In this document: positions 12,001 to 20,612 of the stretch, piece by piece | How positions within the stretch are numbered: the first letter of the stretch is position 1 | How the letters are laid out: every line of letters starts with the position of its first letter | Origin: Ectocarpus siliculosus | Lineage: Eukaryota; Sar; Phaeophyceae; Ectocarpales; Ectocarpaceae | Direction: 5' to 3' | Length of the DNA: 37,870 nucleotides | NCBI GenBank assembly: GCA_000310025.1 | Contig: FN649754.1 | Coordinates: 1,007,884 to 1,045,753, forward strand | Position numbers and translations under genes: made by a program | Notes under the pieces: model-generated | Database searches by the model: none | What the model was told of the DNA's origin: nothing | The model's input: the letters and a program-made list of their open reading frames with translations, nothing else

Positions 12001-12578
12001 GGGAAATAGACACAAGTGGGTATACCGACCCCTTTCTCGGACAAAAGTGGGTACTCGAAAATCCAGCGCGCGCGCACTCCATAGGCGACCCCCAAACGAC
12101 TCAAAACCCCATTCTGACACCTGGGCGACACAGCCAGGGACCATACACAGCACGGGCATCGTTTTTTTCCCACTTTTAGGCACATCTTTGGCCCTAATAC
12201 CGCCGACGCGCGCAAGGCCTCACCAGAGTGCCCACTTATGTCCGACATCGCGGTGGGTATACCCACCGGCGTCAACTAATTTTTTCATGTACCCACTTGT
12301 GTCTGTATTTTGACCCACTTTTGTCCAAATTGTACCCACTTTTGTCCACTTACGGACGGCGGAAATCGAGCGGAAATCGACCTCGACGTCACCGCACGGC
12401 AGAACATCGAATAGACTCGGAACGTCTCAGAACCTCCCAACACCGTATCCATGGCATCTTTCCTATCCATGGCTGCCGACTGCGGACCGACCACGGAGGA
12501 ACATGTCAGAAACATGCCAGACCCCTTCGGTACCGGCACGGGAAGATACCAGGCACGGGAAGATACCCGCGGCAAGCC
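12001..12578 (+). repeat. Left inverted arm with iterated ACAMAAGTGGGT motifs
   Basis: The arm carries six diverged copies, in both orientations, of a roughly 13 base motif (ACACAAGTGGGTA or ACAAAAGTGGGTA) at about 12010, 12042, 12228, 12289, 12313 and 12332. It also carries an 18 bp perfect palindrome, CGGTGGGTATACCCACCG, at 12251-12268. Iterated subterminal motifs are often transposase binding sites; here that is an inference. Confidence 0.75.
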
Positions 12579-12745
12579 CGGCAAGCAGCGCACTAACGGC
12601 ACGCCACAAATAAATGCGTGACACACAACGGACAACACTACCAACGGGTCGCGCATACAGAACAAAAAAACGCGCAAACAGCAACAACACACACACAAGA
12701 ACACCAACCACCACGACGAGTGCACACCGACTCGTCACGGCAACA
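12579..12745 (+). other. 167 bp centre of the fold-back element
   Basis: The centre is strongly A- and C-biased on the + strand (many ACA and CAAC runs) and has no supported coding capacity. It would form the loop of the cruciform. Confidence 0.7.
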
Positions 12746-13322
12746 GGCTTGCCGCGGGTATCTTCCCGTGCCTGGTATCTTCCCGTGCCGGTACCGAAGG
12801 GGTCTGGCATGTTTCTGACATGTTCCTCCGTGGTCGGTCCGCAGTCGGCAGCCATGGATAGGAAAGATGCCATGGATACGGTGTTGGGAGGTTCTGAGAC
12901 GTTCCGAGTCTATTCGATGTTCTGCCGTGCGGTGACGTCGAGGTCGATTTCCGCTCGATTTCCGCCGTCCGTAAGTGGACAAAAGTGGGTCAATTTGGAC
13001 AAAAGTGGGTCAAAATACAGACACAAGTGGGTACATGAAAAAAATAGTTGACGCCGGTGGGTATACCCACCGCGATGTCGGACATAAGTGGGCACTCTGG
13101 TGAGGCCTTGCGCGCGTCGGCGGTATTAGGGCCAAAGATGTGCCTAAAAGTGGGAAAAAAACTATGCCCGTGCTGTGTATGGTCCCTGGCTGTGTCGCCC
13201 AGGTGTCAGAATGGGGTTTTGAGTCGTTTGGGGGTCGCCTATGGAGTGCGCGCGCGCTGGATTTTCGAGTACCCACTTTTGTCCGAGAAAGGGGTGGGTA
13301 TACCCACTTGTGTCTATTTTCC
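12746..13322 (-). repeat. Right inverted arm
   Basis: Reverse complement of 12001-12578. It carries the same iterated motifs and the same 18 bp palindrome at 13055-13072. Confidence 0.8.
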
Positions 13323-13456
13323 ATATTTTTATTTCGAGAAGGGTACAGCAACCCCTTCCCTCGCGACTTACGAAGTCGATCGAGTTTACTAACAACGAGC
13401 TTCGCAGCGCGTCGCTTCCAACTTAGCACAGGATTTATTTAGAGAGAAAAAAACTC

Positions 13457-13531
13457 ACTTCGCCGAGACTCGGACCCATGACCTACCTGGCGTTCAGAAG
13501 GTTGGGAGGTTACCGACTGGACCACCGGGGC
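13457..13531 (-). ncRNA. tRNA-like Pol III sequence (tRNA pseudogene or SINE head)
   Basis: Read on the minus strand, a roughly 75 base segment starts GCCCCGGTGGTCCAGTCGG, which resembles a tRNA acceptor strand plus A box. Towards its end it has GGGTCCGAGTCTC, which resembles a B box. A run of T follows on the minus strand (A run at about 13447-13453), as expected of a Pol III terminator. The acceptor strands do not pair and the anticodon arm is poor, so this is not a functional tRNA. A tRNA-derived SINE or decayed tRNA gene is the best reading. Confidence 0.45.
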
Positions 13532-13546
13532 GATCGGTATTTATCA

Positions 13547-14440
13547 TGGCAAAATCGGAATAAGGACCTTTTGAAGAATACATGGTTGGCGTTGTATGTT
13601 TCAACCCAGAATGTGCATAGCTAGATTTTTTTCCAGTATGTCATATTGCAAGTAGCACAAACTTACGCACTTGGAGAGACATGAGCCGTCTAGGTGTCGC
13701 AAGTATCTCCGACTTGCGTGCCGACAGTTATCGTCTGCATCCGTTTAACTCCTTGGTACCCTCGTGGACTGCTGTATCCCGCCTTTATTGTGTGACGCGA
13801 ATGCGCTGTCTACCTTGATGTGTAATGTGGGCGGAAGTAAAGTAAGTGTGGTTCATCATGTATGTGTCTACTCTAGTAAGTCTATAGTGACAAGCATGTT
13901 GTCTTGGACGTCTAAATATTCGTATGCGTTCAGCAGCCGAATTCGCACGTAGTTCAGTTGTTGAATGATGTGCTCTGCGTTTAGTGTTTCGCCAGTGCAA
14001 GTAATCCCTTATGCTTGCAAGTACAATACTAAGATAATGTGCATACGTGGCATGTGCGAGAGCATGGCGTTGAAGTAATTTTTTCCATAAACGTATCTTA
14101 GCTCACCCGTAAGGTATTCTGAACACGCGTGCTTGGTCGACGTTGTTGCCGGATAGATGTGATTCCATGATTTCGAGTATGAGCGCGCACTCGCCCCATC
14201 CTCTGACTCTGATTCTTTGGGGTTCTTTCGGGACAGATCCGCCGCTGTGGCTTCACTCTGTTGCTCTACATTCTTTCTGGTCTCCACTGATCAAGTACCT
14301 ACATTGCAACCAACCCATCTTCTTCTCCTTCGGACTTCCTGCGTACTCAGAGCCTAGCCTCTGGTACTAAGAGTCCAGCGGCGCAACAAGTGAGTTGGTA
14401 CGCCGCGCTGCGGCTGTACAGGACACGTACAGGCTCACAC
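13547..14440. other. No recognisable gene
   Basis: Open frames on both strands are short and unsupported. A minus-strand frame at 14009-14287 is hydrophilic and looks protein-like, but it has no neighbouring exon that fits. Confidence 0.4.
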
Positions 14441-15130
14441 GCAGCACTTGAGTTTTGCCTTTGACCTGTGGCTCTATGATTGCACAATCGGGTGCTCTGC
14501 TAATGAACCGGCTGTCAACAGCACGTGCATTGATCGTTTGCCCACTGGTCATCTGTTGCATTTATCGCCTTCGTGTTGGTCGACGAAGCCCTCAACTCCA
14601 GCAGAAAATAACGCAATGTATGTACACCATAATTTATGTTATCCTGGCCACGTTTCCATGCCTGGTTTGCTCCGCGGCGTCAGTTCCACGGACGTATTTC
14701 TTCTGTAGAGGATGCCATACGCACCCACGCCGGCATTGAGTCTCTTTTCCCTCGGATGGCTCAAAAACCACGACGTCTGATGCCAGCACACGGAACGGAC
14801 AGTCGGCCCCGATACCCGATGCTCCAAGGTAGGTCACATTGTTCTTGTGTGGCCCGAACGTAAGTGTGTATTGTATTTTGTAGCCGCGCTCAACAAATTC
14901 TAGCTTTGGCCGGGCATGTGGGGTTCTTGGTTCCTACGGGGTTGTTCGTGCTACGAATGGCCGTTATCAACCGAGCGAAACAATGGTGCTCACGTTCTTA
15001 TATACTGAGTTTTTTCGGCTCAATGCCAAGTTTTTTTTTAGTGCGGGCGCTAGGTGTACTTCCACTCACCCTTGTCCAAGACCCCTCCCTAAATACCCTG
15101 TCCGAACAACAGCCAGCGGAACACGTTTGA
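14441..15130 (+). pseudogene. Possible decayed membrane-protein exons
   Basis: Two open stretches on the + strand encode hydrophobic segments. One at 14455-14739 reads two helices around a basic loop (ALIVCPLVICCIYR and CMYTIIYVILATFPCLVC). One at 14864-15130 reads two more (HVGFLVPTGLFVLRM and SYILSFFGSMPSFFLV). The phases across the only obvious donors and acceptors (GTAGAG at 14705, GTAGGT at 14829, TAG near 14883) do not join cleanly. This is either a broken membrane-protein gene or chance. No family is assigned. Confidence 0.25.
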
Positions 15131-15473
15131 TTTCGGGAAGGGCGTAAGGCAAGGCATGCTCCTGCCGCCCTGTATAGGAGACCCCGTGCTGCAGGTTGAA
15201 CGCCATACTGGGCGTACGCCATTCGTGAAACATCCCGACAAAAGCCCTGCTTGCTTCAATATTTTGTTCCACTGCATGCCATGCAATCCGACGACGAAGT
15301 ATACGGCGGGCCCGCAGTTAATAAAGGCTCACGTAAATGCTTGCGGAAATTGCAAAATTGGATTTAGGAACACAGCCATGGCGAGGATTGTACTGTACAC
15401 TACTCTCTGTTAGATACATATAATGTCGTGTACTCGACGGTGGTGACAAAACAAGGGACTGATAAGCCTAACT

Positions 15474-15707
15474 GTTTGTGTGTGTACTCGGCAGGATACG
15501 AATCTCCGAGATCTCGGGGGGGGGGGTACGCAGATAGATATGCATTACTATGGGTGTGATGGACTTGACGCGCTGGGCTGTGCTTGCCTGCCCATGTCTC
15601 ACTCATTAATCGTTAATAATGGAACTTGAGTCACTCCTGTGTGCATTACGCTCTCGACAATTCCCGCGAGCGTGATAAAAATTGTACACGCGCCGACACC
15701 CCAAACA
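15474..15707 (+). repeat. 5' LTR (conserved part)
   Basis: Aligns with 19353-19517 through TGTGTGTGTACTCGGCAGGA, CCGAGATCTC, TGCCTGCCCATG, GCTCTCGACAA, GCGAGCGTGA and ACACGCGCCGACACCCCAAA. It has an extra segment of about 64 bases, starting with a G run, at roughly 15516-15579. Upstream of 15474 the match to the 3' LTR is lost. Confidence 0.65.
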
Positions 15708-15761
15708 CGATATCGTGGAGTCAGTTGACGTCGGTAGGTAAAGGTTCGGGAGGTAGGCACC

Positions 15762-15889
15762 GGAACACAAGGGCAGCAGCAGCGGGCGGTTTTTGCCCGC
15801 GCGCGCCAAGGAGATCCAGGGAAAGCATTTGGAATACAAGGACAGCTGCAAGTAAGCGGTTTTTGCCAGCGCGCGTCAAGGACATCCAG
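15762..15889 (+). repeat. Tandem repeat in the retroelement leader
   Basis: Two diverged copies, 15762-15819 and 15831-15889, have a period of 69 bases and share GGAAYACAAGG, GCGGTTTTTGCC and GCGCGYCAAGGA. They lie between the 5' LTR and gag. Confidence 0.7.
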
Positions 15890-15955
15890 CAACATACATC
15901 AACACAGCAGTACATCGTGCCCCATTTTTTGCGGCGTAATTTGGCGGAGGAAGAG

Positions 15956-17894
15956 GTGATGATGAGGGAGAAGAACGAGACGGAGAAGGGATATGATCAT
16001 CTAACGAAGAACCATGATGCACCGGCAGGAGTAATGGCTGCCGGGAGAAAGACGGCCGGGACAGCTCTGGCGGAGCTGGGCTCGACACGCAACCGGTGAG
16101 CGGTTACCGCAGTAATAGTCGTAAAGCGCCCAAATTCCCGAAAGATTCGGCGAAGGCCGTGAGCTGGCTGCGGAGAATGCGGAATTTCCTGGCTAGCGAG
16201 GGTTTGGAGCAGACCCTCGACGAGACCCACCGCACTAACCATGTTCCTGTCATCAGCTGTTCGGATCGCACATATCTGAACCGCGTTCATGGTGCGGCAC
16301 TTGTTATGGCACACAAGCGGGCATGGGGGATTTCTGCTAGAAGCGACCTACGGGCCGGTTGAACGGTTAGCTGCTTGCGACTGTGTCCCTGAGGCGTGGA
16401 AGGTAATCCGCGAATGGCTTTTTGCCTACTTTTGACGCTTGGAAGACATCGCTTGTGCGGCGGCTGGAGACAGTTTTTGAGGACCCCAAGATTTTCTTTG
16501 CCAGAGTCGATGGCATCGTCAACACCATGCGAGCTGTCGGCAAAGTAAAATCTGAGCGGTCTGTCGTGCAAATCACTGTCCGCCAGCTTGCTCACGAACA
16601 CGATGTCGAACGCAAGTCCATCCTGGCCGACCCAACCATTTCCCAAGCGAAGGTGGAAAACGTTGTTCGCACCGCCTACGTCAACATCGTCATGATGAAG
16701 GAATTGGACAACGCGCAGGCGTCATCGGCGGCAGCGGTGACGGTCGGTGGTTTTGGGCCCGGCTGTGGCGGCCACGGTCTGGGGGGGCAACAACGGCGGT
16801 GACGGCAGCAGCAGCAGCCGTCGGTTTGTCCTTAATCACCACCTGCACACAACCCACCTCCTAACTTCCTGACGTGGGGATTTGGGGGACTCTATGACTG
16901 TGGACGCCACAACGTTTATCCGCAAGAGGAGTCAGCTCCGTCGCCAGGCGCGCCGATGGGTGCCGTTCATCAGTGCGTGAGGTGCGGGAGGCATGGGCAC
17001 TCACTCCGCGACTGCAATGCGCCACGACGCTTTGAAGGCAACTGCACTGCTTGCGGCGAGGATGGCCATCGGCGCCGCATGTGTTGCACAACCGGCCGCA
17101 TGCAACAGCATCACGCGCATGTCGGTGACGGAGAGGGTCTCAACGCGAGTGGCAACGACACTACGCGGAAGCGACGACGCTGGAGGAGGCATAGGCATCA
17201 GCCGGAGCCGCTCCTCCCCATTTTTGAAGATGGAGCGGTGGCATGGGGCACAGCAACTGCTGTGGGAGCGCCGCCCGGTGGTGGGGGTTTTCCCGCTACG
17301 GTGGTGGGGGGAACGGCCGGGGCACAGGCACTCGCGGCGGGAGCAGCGGCATCGGCGGCGGCGCCGGCGGCGGATAATTTCGAAAGCATAAGAGAAGAGC
17401 TTGCCGATTCACGGAGACAATGGAGGCAAGTTGTGGCCAAGAAACCGGCGCTGATTGTGCTGCCGAGACCATCACTCGCGTCGCCAGCAGGCGTGACTTC
17501 AGCAGCAAAACCAACGGTGGCGACCGCGACAGGTATTGGTGTTTTCCCCGATTCGTTGATGGGGGGAACGGCCGGGGCGCCGTCAGCAGCAGGAACGGTG
17601 GCACTGGAGGCGTCGTCGACCGGCGGTCCGGTAACCCCCGCTGTATCAACTGAGGGGGCGATCGCAACGCCCACATCAGCAGCTACACCGGCACAGCAGC
17701 GCAAGAAGCGGGGGACGAGTGCGAATGGGGATGACTGTTGGTTGGGCAATGGTGAAGAAGGCGGCAACAACAGCGGCGGCAGCGGCGACGGCAGCATCGT
17801 GGCGTTATCTGCTGGAAGTGGTCGGGGGCATCCCGCCGGCGCCCGTCCGACCGTGTACAATGGTATCTGCGTGGTTCGTGACGATGGGGGGTAG
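15956..17894 (+). pseudogene. Gag with two CCHC zinc knuckles, frameshifted
   Basis: The Gag-like reading passes through several frames. It runs from ATG 15961 (or a nearby ATG) to a stop at 16099, then 16096-16362, a short frame ending near 16435, 16422-16802 and 16956-17894. The N-terminal part carries KDSAKAVSWLRRMRNFLASE, and the central part carries LARDAWK-like and VRQLAHEHDVERKSIL stretches typical in length and charge of Gag. The last frame has two perfect CX2CX4HX4C knuckles, CVRCGRHGHSLRDC and CTACGEDGHRRRMC (about residues 8-38), followed by a Gly/Ala/Thr-rich low-complexity tail. Copia-type Gag proteins usually have one knuckle, so superfamily placement is open. At least three frame breaks make it non-functional. 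Confidence 0.6.
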
Positions 17895-19137
17895 TGCCAG
17901 GGATGGACATTCGATGGTGGCTGGAAGAGTGCGGCATGAATTGAGAGGCTACGTGCTCGGGAGCTAGAGTGCGGGATGACCGGTGGTTGCATTATGTAGG
18001 GTCTACGCGCGATTCAGGCACGTTTGTGAGGAGTGTTATATTGGCCATGTAGTTCTAGGTTTGGTCCTGTTTGGTGTGTTGAAAACCATGAGTTTGAGAA
18101 ACGTGTCGACGCATAATCGACTGATTTGTGTTGCGATGTGCACGACATGGTGTTCACCTACGGTCACATAGTGTTTTTCGTTTGTTGAGGATATAGTTTG
18201 GATAGTCCAAGAATTCAGCACGACGAATGGTGCAGTTGGTTTGTTGGATCACTGTTAGCAGTGCTGTCGAAAATCGTGGGGGGGGATGAACGTGATGCTG
18301 ATGCCATGATCTTCGCCGCAGTACAAGCAGAGTTCTAGCGGGCGTTTGTGTTTGGTCGTTCATTTTGGTAAAGTGTTTGTGCGTTTTACCTGCAATTCTT
18401 GTTTGTTTTCGGTTCCGCGTTTTCCCTGCGGAGTTCGGAGGTAACTTATTGTCGGTATTTGTTTCATATCTCTATTATTTTGATGTGATGGTTGTTTCTT
18501 GCATTTATTGCTTGCTGTTGGAGGGATTGAGTACCATGGGCGGAGATACGTTGAAGGGGGGCTGTTAAGCTCGTATGTTTTGGGAGACAATGCAGCAGAG
18601 GGGCTGTTAAAATATTCCATGATTTGGGAGATATTGCAGTTGGGGGGGTGTTAAAAAACTCCATGTCTCGATGTTCGAGAAACGGCATTGTTGGTGAAAG
18701 TTTCCTCTGGCGTTTTTATAAGCGACGTTTTTACCTTTGTCTATTTTTTGCCGTAGTTGGTTTTGATGGTTGTTCTGAAGGATGCATTGGAGGAAGGATT
18801 TGGCGTATTTTGGTAAGACCTGGTTGGGGACTAGACTATGTGCTTCCGAAGCTTATTTGAAATTGAACAATGAGTTGAAACACAGTTTTGTGCGAGGAAT
18901 TTGTTTGAAGTACTAGCTGACGCGTATTACCAGAGTTGTCGGTTCAGAGTCTTTATGACGTGGCTCTGATGTAATGTTGATCTATGCTGAGTATTTTTCC
19001 ATGGATATTTATTTGTTTTTGGCTGCTTGAGAATACACAAGTTGGGTGTTTGATTCAATTTATTGTTTTTAGGTTTGGCGAGTACATCATTAATTGTTTT
19101 TAGGTTTGGGGAGTACATATATGGAGGTGGCATTTTC
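17895..19137 (+). other. Non-coding 3' internal region of the retroelement
   Basis: T- and G-rich, with no coding capacity where pol would be expected. It includes a 26-30 bp tandem repeat near 19060-19105 (TTGTTTTTAGGTTTGG twice). Confidence 0.5.
18555..18690 (+). repeat. Triplicated polypurine-TGTTAA junction motif
   Basis: Three tandem units with a period of 42-44 bases each read a G-rich purine tract followed by TGTTAA (TGTTAA at 18563, 18605 and 18649). The real PPT to 3' LTR junction at 19138-19161 has the same layout. The repeats therefore mimic an LTR start. Confidence 0.65.
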
Positions 19138-19154
19138 TCGAGAGGGAGGGGTGA
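19138..19154 (+). other. Polypurine tract
   Basis: GAGAGGGAGGGGTGA lies directly before TGTTAAG, the inferred start of the 3' LTR. A polypurine tract primes plus-strand synthesis in LTR retroelements. Confidence 0.55.
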
Positions 19155-19155
19155 T

Positions 19156-19517
19156 TGTTAAGACTCTGTGTGAAGTTCTATAGTTCTAAGGAGAAGTTGT
19201 ACCCTGAAATTTGAACATTCGATAGATCCGGGAGTTGAGATGATTTGTGGATACGAAAGATAGATGATTTTTTATTTGTTGCCGTTTTACCTGGTGGTGA
19301 TATGTACGGAGGATCTCGTAGATCATATCTCGTACCGAGTAGGGGGGCTGCTTGTGTGTGTACTCGGCAGGATCCGAATTTCCGAGATCTCCTTGTGCCT
19401 GCCCATGGCTCACTCGTTGAGCGTTTATCAAGGACCTTGAGTCATCCCTTTTTGAAAAATGCTCTCGACAAGATCTGCGAGCGTGAGAACATAGTACACG
19501 CGCCGACACCCCAAACA
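19156..19517 (+). repeat. 3' LTR
   Basis: Begins TGTTAAGACT right after the polypurine tract and ends ACACCCCAAACA, matching the end of the 5' LTR. Length is about 362 bp. Only its second half aligns clearly with the 5' copy. Confidence 0.6.
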
Positions 19518-20612
19518 TGACTCGAAATAGTAAAGTATTTGCAATATAGCTAATGCGCTCCTCCCCCGCCTAATATTACACGCTGAAGGAACTTGGGGTA
19601 TCCGGCCAAAGACCTACGATGGTACACGGTTGATACGTACTGCTGGTTGAGGTTCGCTGCCCTTTCCTGCCGGATGGCGCAAGGGCGCGAGGAAAGTAAC
19701 GAGAGCATGGCTGGCGCAGAAGAAGCGACGAAAACAAGTGGTATGTGCTCGAGGGTGGCGACGAAAGAACAAAGAAAAGAGAAATAACTCGAGCCGATTT
19801 TGACGTTTATTGCGATACTCATCAGGCTGATGCAAGCCATCCTAATTCAATGTAAACGCACCTCGGCAGCAATCTCCTGCCGCCATGTCCACGACGGCAG
19901 ACGGACCTCTCGCTTTGGCACAGCAGTATACTTCGGTGTAGGTTTCGCTGATGACATCCACAGAACTCCGCCTTTTTTCCGCGATGCTGTATCCATATAT
20001 TCATCCCGAAAAAGAGTTAGAGCTGTGAAACCGCGCAACCGCCGAGCCACCCTCTTCTCCCAACGGACTCAGTGGAGATCTCTTCGCTGGTGAGACTCCC
20101 GTCCCCACCAAACGGTCGGTGTGTTTCTGGTCAGCTCAACGTCAACATGCAGCTCGGGGGCTCCGGGGAAACAACGCAAGACACCGCAGGGTACGAGCAT
20201 TAGTTTCACCATCTGTGGGTATCGAGGAAGACAAAAAAGGGGAAGTGCAACAGACAGATACATCTCCCTCTGAGGTGTGCGAGGCAGGCCCTGTTGGCAT
20301 AGGGTGCTCTCACCTCAAGTCAGGCGCGCTCACGGAACTTGCGCGCTGCACCGATAGAGGCATCGCGAGCAACACGCTGACAAAAGCAGCAGCAATTCGA
20401 ATCAAAATCCCCCGTTTTTTTTTTGCTGCGCAGCAAGTACCTCGAAAGTACCCGTTATACGTACTCGGTGGCACCACCACCGGACAATCGCCCGGCGGTC
20501 GCCTCAGCGGCTGCGGATAGAGGGAGGGAAAGCGCGTGCCATGTGGATGCTGACGAACTGAGGAGGCAGCCACCGGACCGCGCGATTTGTATCGACGAGA
20601 CGTTGGGGTGCC
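19518..20612. other. Spacer and probable upstream region of gene B
   Basis: No gene could be supported. Reading upstream from the gene B ATG, the frame stays open back to a TGA at 20559-20561, so 20613 is the first usable ATG after a stop. No clear TATA or initiator element was recognised. Confidence 0.4.

Larger units (their letters stand above)
12001..13322. mobile_element. Fold-back, Mutator-like non-autonomous transposon with ~577 bp inverted arms
   Basis: The arms 12001-12578 and 12746-13322 are reverse complements with only a few mismatches and one indel seen by eye, so identity is above about 98 percent. They enclose a 167 bp centre. The ends read GGGAAATAGACAC and, inverted, GGAAAATAGACAC. 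The flanks ATGTTTTTA (11992-12000) and ATATTTTTA (13323-13331) match at 8 of 9 positions, like a 9 bp target duplication. Nine-base duplications and long terminal inverted repeats are typical of Mutator-like elements. No transposase is present, and open frames inside the arms are mirror copies without coding features. High arm identity suggests recent insertion or conversion between arms. Confidence 0.8.
15408..19517 (+). mobile_element. Decayed gag-only LTR retrotransposon (non-autonomous)
   Basis: The element has LTR-related ends (15474-15707 and 19353-19517 align), a leader, a frameshifted gag with two CCHC knuckles, about 1.2 kb of T-rich sequence without coding capacity, a polypurine tract at 19138-19154 and a 3' LTR that begins TGTTAAG and ends AAACA. 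No reverse transcriptase, integrase, RNase H or protease can be seen, so it resembles the gag-only non-autonomous LTR elements known from plants and would have depended on pol supplied in trans. The left boundary is uncertain. TGTTAG at 15408 is the best candidate, and no matching 5 bp target duplication was found (CTCTC on the left, TGACT on the right). Confidence 0.6.

Noticed and set aside
12285-13051. Mirror-image ORFs of 114-146 residues in the fold-back arms
   Set aside because: They occur on both strands because the arms are inverted copies; no start context, domain or splice support.
17198-17992. 264-residue minus-strand ORF
   Set aside because: Shadow of the GC-rich low-complexity Gag tail on the plus strand; Ala/Pro-rich with no motif.
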